Of a stretch of DNA of 17,867 nt, positions 1 through 6,677 are shown piece by piece (position 1 is the first letter of the stretch; the number at the start of each line of letters is the position of its first letter). Made by a program: the position numbers and the translations under genes. The notes beneath the pieces are model-generated. The model was not told the origin of the DNA. It searched no databases and worked only from the letters and a program-made list of their open reading frames with translations. The DNA comes from [Eubacterium] saphenum (GTDB lineage Bacteria; Bacillota; Clostridia; Oscillospirales; Ruminococcaceae). The stretch is from the NCBI GenBank assembly GCA_004554555.1, contig SFLN01000028.1:1-17867 (forward strand), given 5' to 3'.

Positions 1-142
1 AAACCGTGAATTACAAAATTCAAAATGAAGCAAGCGAAAAAATAAACTGCACTTTCGCGCACGAAATTGCAATTCTTGTCAGACGCAAAATTCATTGGCA
101 TAAATTACCGGCTTTTTTCATAAATTTTTCTCGCATAAGCAC
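1..142. other. AT-rich intergenic stretch, no gene seen
   Basis: I find no supported gene, RNA or terminator here. One + frame is open from the left edge to a stop at 144-146, but it has no visible start, its composition does not resemble the neighbouring genes, and it runs into the promoter of the next gene. It is best read as spacer upstream of the M23 peptidase gene. Confidence 0.5.
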
Positions 143-171
143 TTGACAAGAGTTGTCGAAAAAGGTATAAT
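143..171 (+). promoter_or_regulatory. Consensus sigma-A promoter of the M23 peptidase gene
   Basis: TTGACA at 143-148 and TATAAT at 166-171 are separated by exactly 17 bp, a perfect match to the housekeeping consensus. Transcription would start near 178, giving a leader of about 70 nt. An inverted repeat GACAA-GAG-TTGTC (145-157) overlaps the -35 box and enters the spacer; it could be an operator, but that is inference. Confidence 0.85.
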
Positions 172-182
172 TAGGATAGATA

Positions 183-220
183 TCGGCGTAAATTTGGCTT
201 TGGGGAAAGCCGTTCGCCGA
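183..220 (+). promoter_or_regulatory. Structured 5' leader (nested stem-loop) of the M23 gene
   Basis: TCGGCG (183-188) pairs perfectly with CGCCGA (215-220). Inside it, GGCTTT (196-201) pairs perfectly with AAAGCC (206-211) around a GGGG loop. The two stems are joined by a 7-nt/3-nt asymmetric internal loop. The element lies wholly within the predicted leader RNA and ends about 30 nt before the start codon. I do not recognise a known riboswitch class; it may be an mRNA-stabilising 5' hairpin or a small regulatory RNA element. Confidence 0.5.
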
Positions 221-250
221 AAGGACAAGCGTTTATAAAGAGAGGTTTTT

Positions 251-1630
251 ATGGGGATTTATAAAAAGTTGAAGAAGCCTTCGTTCTGGGCGAGAGCGGG
301 CGCGGCGGTCTGCGCGGCGGCGCTGCTTATCATTCCGTCGGATAATCTGATGAGCAAAAACGCAAGTGGAAGCTCCTCGATGCAGAACATTCAAGACCAA
401 ATCAGCCAGATTCAGAAGGAAAACGAGGAGCGCAAAAAGCAAATCGAAAAGCTCGGAAGCGATATCGCCGACAATGAAGAGGCGATGGGCGTCGCAAGCG
501 ATTTGATTGACGGAATTAACGCGGAAATTACCGCAAACGGTCAGCTTATCATCGCAAAGCAGGAGAGCATTGATGCGAAAAAGCTGGAAATCGAGGCGGT
601 TGAGAAAACGATTGCCGAAAAGGAAGACACAATCGAGACCAAAAAGTCCGAAATCGCAGAAATGCAGGTTGAGAACAAGCGCAATCTCGATAAATTCGCA
701 AAGCTTGCCAGAGCGCTTTATATGACCGATTCTTCGAGCACTCTCCCCATTCTGAACGGCTCGGACGATTGGTATAATTATTACGTTTACTCGGACGTTG
801 TCAAGAATATAAGCGGTCAAAATCTGAACTTTATGAAGAGCCTCCTTGCTTCGATTGAGGAACAGGAGAAGATGATTGACGACCTCAACGTTGAGATTGA
901 CGGTCTTGAACAGGACAAGAAAAATCTTCAGAAGCAAAAGGAACAGCTTGAGAGCGAGATGGACGCTCTTGAGGAAGAGAAAACCGGTCTTGAAACATAC
1001 GCGGGTGAGCAGAAGAGCTACCTCTACGGGCTTGCAGCGCAGAATGAGTCGCTCAAGAACAAGGTTGACGGGCTGGAGTACGACATAGCGGTTTCCAACA
1101 GCAAGCTCGACGATCTGGACAAGGAGCTGCAGGAGCTTATCAGACAAGCTCAGCAGAACGGCACGGGCAGCCAGGGCGATTACAGCAGCGGCTTCAGATG
1201 GCCGCTTGACCCGCAGTTCCATAGGATTACTACATATTACGGCTACGACCCGTGGAGAAACGGCAATCACGGCGGTATTGACGTGGTTGGCTCGGGAGTT
1301 GCCGTCGGAAATGCGAATATTTACACGGTTCAGTCGGGAACGGTTATCAAGGTTTCCAACACCTGCCCGCACGATTACAGCAAGTACTATTCCTGCGGCT
1401 GCGGCGGCGGTTGGGGCAACTACATAGTTGTTGACCACGGCGGCGGAGTTTCCACGCTTTACGCGCACTGCCGCAAGATTTTCGTTTACGAGGGACAACA
1501 GGTCACTAGGGGCGACGTAATTGGTCTTGTCGGCTGCACGGGCTGGTCTACGGGCGACCATCTGCACTTTGAGGTGCGCGAAAACGGTTATCGTGTTGAC
1601 CCGTTTAAATATGAATATAGCGATTATTAA
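251..1630 (+). CDS. Secreted coiled-coil M23 (LytM-type) murein hydrolase, EnvC-like
   Basis: Predicted extracytoplasmic peptidoglycan endopeptidase or hydrolase activator of the EnvC/M23 type, acting in cell-wall remodelling or division. The 459-residue protein starts with a basic stretch and a hydrophobic segment (about 14-30), which is a signal peptide or anchor. A long Glu/Lys-rich coiled coil follows (about 44-300), then a C-terminal M23 domain. The zinc-site motifs are intact: HGGID at 340-344, the YAH histidine at 406 and HLH at 437-439. Cysteines 372, 382 and 384 sit in an insertion within the domain. The ATG at 251 is preceded by AGAGG (241-245). Coiled coil plus LytM is the architecture that FtsEX controls in other bacteria, but ftsEX is not visible here. 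The gene is monocistronic, between its own promoter and terminator. The substrate bond cannot be told from sequence. Confidence 0.9.
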   Translation: MGIYKKLKKPSFWARAGAAVCAAALLIIPSDNLMSKNASGSSSMQNIQDQISQIQKENEERKKQIEKLGSDIADNEEAMGVASDLIDGINAEITANGQLIIAKQESIDAKKLEIEAVEKTIAEKEDTIETKKSEIAEMQVENKRNLDKFAKLARALYMTDSSSTLPILNGSDDWYNYYVYSDVVKNISGQNLNFMKSLLASIEEQEKMIDDLNVEIDGLEQDKKNLQKQKEQLESEMDALEEEKTGLETYAGEQKSYLYGLAAQNESLKNKVDGLEYDIAVSNSKLDDLDKELQELIRQAQQNGTGSQGDYSSGFRWPLDPQFHRITTYYGYDPWRNGNHGGIDVVGSGVAVGNANIYTVQSGTVIKVSNTCPHDYSKYYSCGCGGGWGNYIVVDHGGGVSTLYAHCRKIFVYEGQQVTRGDVIGLVGCTGWSTGDHLHFEVRENGYRVDPFKYEYSDY

Positions 1631-1641
1631 TAAATTTTTTT

Positions 1642-1672
1642 GGGGAAACTTGTGTTTCCCCTTGCTTTTTTT
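1642..1672 (+). terminator. Intrinsic terminator after the M23 gene
   Basis: GGGGAAAC (1642-1649) pairs perfectly with GTTTCCCC (1654-1661) around a 4-nt loop. It is followed shortly by a run of seven T (1666-1672). It starts 11 nt after the M23 stop codon and separates that gene from the ilv promoter. Confidence 0.9.
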
Positions 1673-1692
1673 ACAATATGTTGAAATAGTGC

Positions 1693-1721
1693 TTGACAAA
1701 AATACAAGTATTTGTTATAAT
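1693..1721 (+). promoter_or_regulatory. Consensus sigma-A promoter of the ilvBNC operon
   Basis: TTGACA (1693-1698) and TATAAT (1716-1721) have a 17-bp spacer, and TG at 1713-1714 adds an extended -10 element. The predicted leader is about 70 nt. I see no T-box signature and no leader peptide rich in Leu, Ile or Val codons. Confidence 0.88.
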
Positions 1722-1760
1722 AAAGGGAGCGATAAAATTTAGGGTGATTTTTTGCCCTTT
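1722..1760 (+). promoter_or_regulatory. Possible leader hairpin of ilvB
   Basis: AAAGGG (1722-1727) is exactly complementary to CCCTTT (1755-1760). A second AGGG (1741-1744) can pair with the same CCCT block, so two mutually exclusive hairpins are possible. The stems are short, and the first begins before the likely transcription start (about 1728), so a regulatory role is speculative. Confidence 0.25.
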
Positions 1761-1797
1761 GGATAGGAATATACATAGAATTGTTGGAGTGTGGACA

Positions 1798-3435
1798 ATG
1801 GAAAGAATGACAGTCGCAAAGGCGATGACAAAGTGCCTTGAAGCCGAGGGCATAACCGATATCTTCGGCTATCCGGGCGCGGCAATCTGTCCGTTTTACG
1901 ATGAACTGTACAAAAGCGATATAAACCATATCCTGGTGCGCCACGAGGTGAACGGCGGTCACGCGGCTTCGGGCTACGCGAGAGTTACGGGAAAACCCGC
2001 CGTGTGCGTTGCCACAAGCGGTCCGGGCGCGCTGAACCTGATTACCGCGATTGCTACGGCTTATATGGACTCCGTGCCGATGGTTATCATCACGGGACAG
2101 GTTAATTCCGACCAAATCGGTCGTGACGTTTTCCAAGAAGCCGATATCACGGGTTCTGCGGAACCGTTCGTCAAGCACAGTTACCTTTTAAAGCGCCCCG
2201 AGGACACCGCCGAGGTGTTCAAGAGAGCGTTTTACATCGCGGGTACCGGCAGAAGAGGACCGGTGCTGATTGACGTGCCGTGCGATATCCAGAAGGCGGA
2301 GATTGATTTTGAGTACCCCGAAACTGTTGATATAAGAAGCTACCGTCCGAGTTCAAAGGGCAACGGTTATCAGATAAAGAGAGCCGTTACCGCTATGATG
2401 AACGCCGAAAAACCGCTTATTATTGCGGGCGGCGGTCTTTTCACGGGAAACGGCGCGGAGCTTATGAGAACGCTCGCCGAAAAGCTGGACATTCCCGTTA
2501 TCTCAACGCTGATGGGACTTGGCGCGATGCCAACGGACAGCCCGCTTTATTACGGTATGCTCGGAATGCACGGCTGCGTTTCGGCGAAGTGCGCGGTTAA
2601 CAACTGCGACACGCTTATTCTGCTCGGCGCGCGTTTGAGCGACAGAACAAGCGCGCCGATTGCAAGAAATGAAAATCTCACCGTTGTACATATTGATATT
2701 GACCCCGCGGAAATCGGAAAAACCGTTGAAACAAGCGTGCCGATTGTCGGCGATATAAGCGTGGTTCTTGGACAGCTTCTCGAGCAGGTTGACACGATTG
2801 AAAGCGACAAGCTTCCGCGTCACGATGACTGGAAAAAGCAGCTTGACGAAAGCCGTTATGACGCGCCGATAAAGCCCGTGGAAAAGGGCTTTGTCAACCC
2901 GAAGTGGTTTATCCGCGAGCTTAACAAGTACCTCCCGACGCGTTCTATCGTTGTCGCGGACGTTGGTGAAAACCAGTTTTGGACAGCTTCAAACATTGAG
3001 CTGAAAAACGGGCGCTTGCTGACTTCCGGCGGTATGGGAACGATGGGTTACTCGCTTCCCGCGGCAATGGGAGCGAAAAAAGCCGAGCCGAATGCCGAGG
3101 TTATCGCGGTTTGCGGCGACGGTTCGTTCCAGATGGAAATGCCGGAGCTTGCGACCTGCGTTCAGCACAACATCGCGGTTAAGGTTATCGTGATGAGAAA
3201 CAAGTATCTCGGAATGGTTCGCGAGTATCAGACAAATCACTACGGCAACAGGCTGTACGCGGTTTCGCTTGACGGCAGCCCGAGCTACACAAAAATTGCC
3301 GACGCTTACGGCATTGAAAATATGCTCGTTGACAGCGAGGAGAGCGCTATCGAGGGAATAAAAAGACTTACCGCTTCTGATAAGCCGTTTTTGCTCGAAG
3401 TGGCTGTTCCCGAGCTGCTTGAAACGATTTTGTAA
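1798..3435 (+). CDS. ilvB: Acetolactate synthase large (catalytic) subunit
   Basis: ThDP-dependent acetohydroxyacid synthase. It condenses two pyruvates to 2-acetolactate, or pyruvate with 2-oxobutyrate to acetohydroxybutyrate, as the first common step of valine, leucine and isoleucine synthesis in the cytoplasm. At 545 residues it is the normal family length. The N-terminal domain has FGYPGAA and the activating glutamate (E50) in RHEVNGGHAASGYAR; the ATSGPGALNL and MDSVPMVIITGQV blocks follow. The C-terminal ThDP/Mg site has GDGSF at 440-444 and the RNKYLGMVREYQ segment. I chose ATG 1798 because GGAG (1786-1789) lies 8 nt upstream; the open frame extends further upstream but would run through the promoter. 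It is followed 15 nt later by ilvN, its regulatory subunit. Confidence 0.97.
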   Translation: MERMTVAKAMTKCLEAEGITDIFGYPGAAICPFYDELYKSDINHILVRHEVNGGHAASGYARVTGKPAVCVATSGPGALNLITAIATAYMDSVPMVIITGQVNSDQIGRDVFQEADITGSAEPFVKHSYLLKRPEDTAEVFKRAFYIAGTGRRGPVLIDVPCDIQKAEIDFEYPETVDIRSYRPSSKGNGYQIKRAVTAMMNAEKPLIIAGGGLFTGNGAELMRTLAEKLDIPVISTLMGLGAMPTDSPLYYGMLGMHGCVSAKCAVNNCDTLILLGARLSDRTSAPIARNENLTVVHIDIDPAEIGKTVETSVPIVGDISVVLGQLLEQVDTIESDKLPRHDDWKKQLDESRYDAPIKPVEKGFVNPKWFIRELNKYLPTRSIVVADVGENQFWTASNIELKNGRLLTSGGMGTMGYSLPAAMGAKKAEPNAEVIAVCGDGSFQMEMPELATCVQHNIAVKVIVMRNKYLGMVREYQTNHYGNRLYAVSLDGSPSYTKIADAYGIENMLVDSEESAIEGIKRLTASDKPFLLEVAVPELLETIL

Positions 3436-3450
3436 GGCGGAGGTGCGTAT

Positions 3451-3948
3451 ATGAAACATACAATTTCCGTTTTGGTTGAAAACCACGCGGGCGTTCTGGC
3501 TCGAGTTGCGGGACTTTTCGCGCGGCGCGGTTTCAATATCGACAGCCTCGCGGTTGGCGTCACCGACGACGTTAACGTTTCGAGAATTACAATCGTTGCC
3601 GACGGCAGCGACTACACTCTTGAACAAATCGAAAAACAGCTCAACAAGCTGATTGATGTAATAAAGGTCAAGACTCTTGCGCCCGAGAATATGGTTTCGC
3701 GCGAACTCATTCTGATTAAGGTGAGCTGCTCGGCGAAACAGCGCTCGGAGATTATCAGCATCTGCGACCTTGCTCACGGAAAGATTTCGGATATTTCCGC
3801 AAATTCGATTACAATCGAAATTTCCGACAGCGCGCAAAACCTCAACAATTTCGAGGAGCTGCTCCGTCCTTACGGCATCAAGGAAATCGTGAGAACGGGC
3901 ACAATCGCAATTCAAAAGGGAGAACAGGCTGTTTCCGTGAGGAACTGA
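3451..3948 (+). CDS. ilvN: Acetolactate synthase small (regulatory) subunit
   Basis: Regulatory subunit that binds IlvB, raises its activity and usually confers valine feedback inhibition. The 165-residue protein has an N-terminal ACT domain (about 3-75) opening with HTISVLVENHAGVLARVAGLF and continuing through RRGFNIDSLAVG, which is the hallmark of IlvN/IlvH. The C-terminal half (about 80-160) matches the second small-subunit domain. ATG 3451 has GGAGG at 3439-3443, 7 nt upstream. The 15-nt gap to ilvB argues for one transcript and coordinated subunit production. Whether the effector is valine cannot be read from the sequence. Confidence 0.95.
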   Translation: MKHTISVLVENHAGVLARVAGLFARRGFNIDSLAVGVTDDVNVSRITIVADGSDYTLEQIEKQLNKLIDVIKVKTLAPENMVSRELILIKVSCSAKQRSEIISICDLAHGKISDISANSITIEISDSAQNLNNFEELLRPYGIKEIVRTGTIAIQKGEQAVSVRN

Positions 3949-3949
3949 T

Positions 3950-3978
3950 TTGTCCACAACGCTTAAAAGCGCTAAAAT
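3950..3978 (+). promoter_or_regulatory. Possible internal promoter before ilvC
   Basis: TTGTCC (3950-3955, 4 of 6 to consensus) and TAAAAT (3973-3978, 5 of 6) are 17 bp apart in the ilvN-ilvC gap. An inverted repeat CGCTT-AA-AAGCG (3960-3971) lies in the spacer. This could give ilvC extra expression, but the match is only moderate. Confidence 0.35.
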
Positions 3979-4002
3979 AATTTTGTAAAGGAGATTTTAC
4001 TA

Positions 4003-5022
4003 ATGGCTAATTTGTATCATTTGGAGGACTGCAATTTGTCTTTGTTGGATGGCAAGACCGTTGCAATTATCGGTTACGGTTCGCAGGGACACGCTCACGC
4101 GCTCAACCTTAAGGACAGCGGCGTGAAGGTTATTATCGGTCTTTACGAGGGTTCCAAGAGCTGGAAGAAGGCTGAAGCTGCAGGCTTTGAGGTTTACACC
4201 GCTGCCGAGGCTGCGAAGAAGGCTGACATCATTATGATTTTGATTAATGATGAGCTTCAGGCTAAGCTGTACAAGGAGAGCATTGAGCCGAACCTTGAGG
4301 AAGGCAATATGCTTATGTTCGCGCACGGCTTCAACATTCATTTCGGCTGCATCGTTCCTCCGAAAAATGTTGACGTTACGATGATTGCTCCCAAGGCTCC
4401 CGGTCACACCGTAAGAAGTGAGTTCCAGGCTGGCAAGGGCACTCCCTGCCTTATCGCTGTTGAACAGGACTACACCGGCAGAGCAAAGGACCTCGCACTT
4501 GCTTATTCCGCAGGTATCGGCGGCGCAAGAGCAGGCGTTCTCGAGACTACATTCAGAGTTGAAACCGAAACCGACCTCTTCGGTGAGCAGGCAGTTCTCT
4601 GCGGCGGCGTTTGCGCTCTTATGCAGGCAGGCTTTGAAACGCTCGTTGAGGCTGGCTATGACCCCAGAAACGCTTACTTCGAGTGCGTTCACGAGATGAA
4701 GCTCATCGTTGACCTCATCTACCAGAGCGGCTTCTCCGGAATGCGTTACTCCATCTCCAACACCGCTGAATACGGCGACTACATCACCGGTCCGAAGATT
4801 GTAACCGAGGAAACCAAGAAGACCATGAAGAAGATTCTTGCGGATATCCAGGACGGTACTTTCGCAAAGGACTTCCTGCTTGATATGAGCGACGCAGGTA
4901 TGCAGACTCACTTCAAGGCTATGAGAAAGCTCCACGCTGAGCACCAGCTCGAGAAGGTTGGCGAAGAGGTTCGCAAGCTCTACAGCTGGAACAACGAAGA
5001 GGACAAGCTCATCAATAACTGA
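4003..5022 (+). CDS. ilvC: Ketol-acid reductoisomerase
   Basis: Converts 2-acetolactate or acetohydroxybutyrate to the 2,3-dihydroxy acid by Mg-dependent alkyl migration and NAD(P)H reduction, the second common step of branched-chain amino acid synthesis. At 339 residues it is a short-form (class I) enzyme. The Rossmann motif is GYGSQG at 24-29. Catalytic and metal residues appear in the expected order: H108, K131 in APKAPGH, D191, E195, E227, E231 and S252. The cofactor loop reads LYEGSKSW (47-54), with Tyr-Glu where NADPH enzymes often carry Arg. AAAGGAG precedes ATG 4003, and the gene ends with tandem stops TGA TAA. Codon choice is visibly richer in GCT, AAG and GAG than in its neighbours, suggesting high expression. 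It closes the ilvBNC unit before a terminator. Confidence 0.97.
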   Translation: MANLYHLEDCNLSLLDGKTVAIIGYGSQGHAHALNLKDSGVKVIIGLYEGSKSWKKAEAAGFEVYTAAEAAKKADIIMILINDELQAKLYKESIEPNLEEGNMLMFAHGFNIHFGCIVPPKNVDVTMIAPKAPGHTVRSEFQAGKGTPCLIAVEQDYTGRAKDLALAYSAGIGGARAGVLETTFRVETETDLFGEQAVLCGGVCALMQAGFETLVEAGYDPRNAYFECVHEMKLIVDLIYQSGFSGMRYSISNTAEYGDYITGPKIVTEETKKTMKKILADIQDGTFAKDFLLDMSDAGMQTHFKAMRKLHAEHQLEKVGEEVRKLYSWNNEEDKLINN

Positions 5023-5043
5023 TAACTTGCCGAAAAAGATTTC

Positions 5044-5073
5044 AAGCCGCTTTTCTTCGGGAGAGCGGCTTTT
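5044..5073 (+). terminator. Intrinsic terminator after ilvC
   Basis: AAGCCGCT (5044-5051) pairs perfectly with AGCGGCTT (5064-5071), and the stem ends in a short T run (5070-5073). An upstream CCGAAAA (5030-5036) can also pair with TTTTCGG (5070-5076). It ends the ilv operon, though the short U tract may allow some readthrough into the acetyltransferase gene. Confidence 0.75.
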
Positions 5074-5110
5074 CGGTTGTTCGGGAATTTTATGAAATCG
5101 AGGTGCGGTT

Positions 5111-5552
5111 ATGGAGATAAAAGAGTTTTGCGGGAACAAAAAGCAGCTGCTTTCGCTTTTGCTGCTGGCGGACGAGCAGGAAGATATGATTGACCGATAT
5201 CTTGAAAGAGGGACAATGTATGTGCTGGACGATGACGGGATAAAGTGCGAGTGCGTGGTGACGGACGAGGGGGACGGCGTGCTTGAAATCAAAAATCTCG
5301 CCGTAGAGCCGGAATGTCAAGGCAAGGGTTACGGCAGGGCGATGATTGACTTTATCGCCGCGAGATACAAGGGGCAGTTTTCCGTGCTGCAAGTAGGAAC
5401 GGGTGACAGCCCGCTTACCGTGCCGTTTTACGAGAAATGCGGTTTTGTCCGTTCACCGCGTGAAAAATTTCTTCACCGAGAATTACGACCACCCGATTTT
5501 TGAATGCGGAATACAGCTTGTTGATATGATTTATCTGCGAAGGAAACTATAA
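5111..5552 (+). pseudogene. GNAT-family N-acetyltransferase, frameshifted near the C-terminus
   Basis: Predicted cytoplasmic GNAT acyltransferase using acetyl-CoA; substrate unknown. The intact frame (5111-5503, 130 residues) has the acetyl-CoA loop in VEPECQGKGYG (65-75) and the FYEKCGF motif. After GFVRS the frame reads a short unrelated tail and stops at 5503. The neighbouring frame carries the expected GNAT ending: RVKNFF, then NYDHPIFECG, then QLVDMIYLRRKL, stopping at 5550-5552. Restoring two bases at TCAC (5453-5456), as if a CACA repeat had lost one dinucleotide, gives SHRVKNFF and a 147-residue protein. GAGGTG (5100-5105) precedes ATG 5111. No own promoter is seen, so expression probably depends on readthrough from ilvC. 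It may be a true pseudogene, a phase-variable site or a sequencing error; the break itself is clear. Confidence 0.85.
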
Positions 5553-5559
5553 AAATTTC

Positions 5560-5591
5560 GCCCGAGCGATTGTGCGTTCGGGCAGTTTTTT
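5560..5591 (+). terminator. Intrinsic terminator after the acetyltransferase gene
   Basis: GCCCGAGCG (5560-5568) pairs with CGTTCGGGC (5575-5583) with one G-U pair and a 6-nt loop, followed by AG and six T (5586-5591). It begins 7 nt after 5552, the stop of the frame-corrected acetyltransferase. This supports 5552 rather than 5503 as the ancestral gene end. Confidence 0.9.
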
Positions 5592-5603
5592 GCGTAAAAC
5601 TAC

Positions 5604-5632
5604 TTGAATTTTCCCACAATATATAGTATAAT
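5604..5632 (+). promoter_or_regulatory. Sigma-A promoter of prmA and the recD2 group
   Basis: TTGAAT (5604-5609) and TATAAT (5627-5632) have a 17-bp spacer. It sits directly after the terminator and about 30 nt before prmA. Confidence 0.8.
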
Positions 5633-5662
5633 AAAAATAAGTATTGCACATCGGAGGGAGCT

Positions 5663-6628
5663 ATGGATAATTTTTATCAGGTTGATATTTACACGTCAAG
5701 CGAGGCGATTGACGGGATAACGGGCGCGCTTCAGGATTACGGCGTGACCGGCTTTATAATCAAGGACGGCGCGGATTTCGAGGATTTTCTTGCCGACAAA
5801 AACGCAAACTGGGATTATGTTGACGACAGCCTGATGTCGCTCAAAAACGCCGAGCCTTGCATAACGGTTTACGTTCACGAAAACGCTCAAGGGAGAGAAA
5901 CTCTTGAGGCAATCAGAGCGCTTGTCGAGAGCTATAAGGCGAAAAATTCCGACGGATTTTACGGGAATATCCGAATGGAGCTTGCAAACGTCAAGGAAGA
6001 GGACTGGGCGAACAACTGGAAGCAGTATTACAAGCCGTTTCGCGTGGGAAAAAGCCTTGTGATAAAGCCTTCGTGGGAGCAGGTTGAGGCGAAGGACGGC
6101 GACAAAATTCTCGAAATTGACCCCGCGTCAACTTTCGGCACGGGACAGCACCACACCACAAAAATGGTTATGGAAACGCTTGAAACCGTGATAAAAGGCG
6201 GAGAGCGCGTTCTCGACCTCGGCTGCGGAAGCGGAATTTTGTCGATTGCAGCACTTCTGCTCGGTGCAAGTGACGTCACAATCTGCGATATCTTTGAGAA
6301 CGCCGTGAAAACCGCGTCCGAGAATATTGAGAAGAACAATTTCACAACCGAGAAATACCGCGCGTTTTGCGGCGATATTATCAGCAATTCCGCGCTTCGC
6401 GAGAAAATCGGCGGCGGATTTCAGGTAATCTGCGCGAACATTGTCGCCGATGTCATTATCGGAATGAGCGGTCTTTTCGCAGGATTTCTTGCCGAGGGCG
6501 GCGTTCTTATCGTATCGGGAATTATCGACGAGCGGCTTGACGAGGTTCTCGAAGCACTTTCGGAAAACGGCTGGAAAAAGGTTTCCGCGCTTAACGAAGA
6601 GGGCTGGAACTGCGTTTTGCTTTCGTGA
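5663..6628 (+). CDS. prmA: Ribosomal protein L11 methyltransferase
   Basis: AdoMet-dependent methyltransferase that modifies amino groups of ribosomal protein L11. The 321-residue protein has the PrmA two-domain plan. An N-terminal substrate domain (about 1-120, starting NFYQVDIYTSSEA) is followed by a class I methyltransferase fold. The linker motif TFGTGQHHTT is followed by the AdoMet loop VLDLGCGSGIL (183-193) and a later CANIVADV block (N259), where PrmA proteins place their catalytic loop. It is somewhat longer than the roughly 293-residue E. coli protein. GGAGGGAG (5653-5660) sits just before ATG 5663. Other class I methyltransferases share the AdoMet loop, but the N-terminal domain and TFGTG motif make PrmA the best call. 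Confidence 0.93.
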   Translation: MDNFYQVDIYTSSEAIDGITGALQDYGVTGFIIKDGADFEDFLADKNANWDYVDDSLMSLKNAEPCITVYVHENAQGRETLEAIRALVESYKAKNSDGFYGNIRMELANVKEEDWANNWKQYYKPFRVGKSLVIKPSWEQVEAKDGDKILEIDPASTFGTGQHHTTKMVMETLETVIKGGERVLDLGCGSGILSIAALLLGASDVTICDIFENAVKTASENIEKNNFTTEKYRAFCGDIISNSALREKIGGGFQVICANIVADVIIGMSGLFAGFLAEGGVLIVSGIIDERLDEVLEALSENGWKKVSALNEEGWNCVLLS

Positions 6629-6640
6629 TGACATTTTGCT

Positions 6641-6672
6641 CGCCTTCTGCATATAGTGCAGAAAAGGGGGCG
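6641..6672 (+). promoter_or_regulatory. Hairpin overlapping the ribosome site of the small membrane protein gene
   Basis: TTCTGCA (6645-6651) pairs perfectly with TGCAGAA (6657-6663) around a 5-nt loop. An outer CGCC (6641-6644) can pair with GGCG (6669-6672). The outer pairing would bury part of the GGGGG ribosome site (6666-6670) of the gene starting at 6678. No T run follows, so it is not a terminator. A role in translation control or mRNA processing is inference. Confidence 0.45.
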
Positions 6673-6677
6673 GAATT

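Noticed and set aside
3..146. Possible C-terminal end of an upstream gene in an open + frame
   Set aside because: No homology recognised, unusual composition for the region, and the frame ends within the -35 box of the next promoter.
215..231. String resembling the core of a glycine riboswitch
   Set aside because: The flanking GGAGAG/CTCTC pairing and the second conserved block are missing, and the leader is too short for that aptamer.
233..1699. Minus-strand open frame opposite the M23 gene
   Set aside because: It mirrors the coiled-coil coding sequence, has no ribosome site or domain, and crosses the terminator on the other strand.
1693..1797. Upstream extension of the ilvB reading frame
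   Set aside because: The extra codons overlap the TTGACA/TATAAT promoter and leader. ATG 1798 has a ribosome site and matches the usual IlvB N-terminus.
1722..1797. T-box leader for the ilv operon
   Set aside because: No T-box sequence, specifier stem or antiterminator; the leader is only about 70 nt.
2989..3957. Minus-strand open frame opposite ilvB/ilvN
   Set aside because: Shadow of well-supported genes; no domain recognised and no plausible promoter seen.
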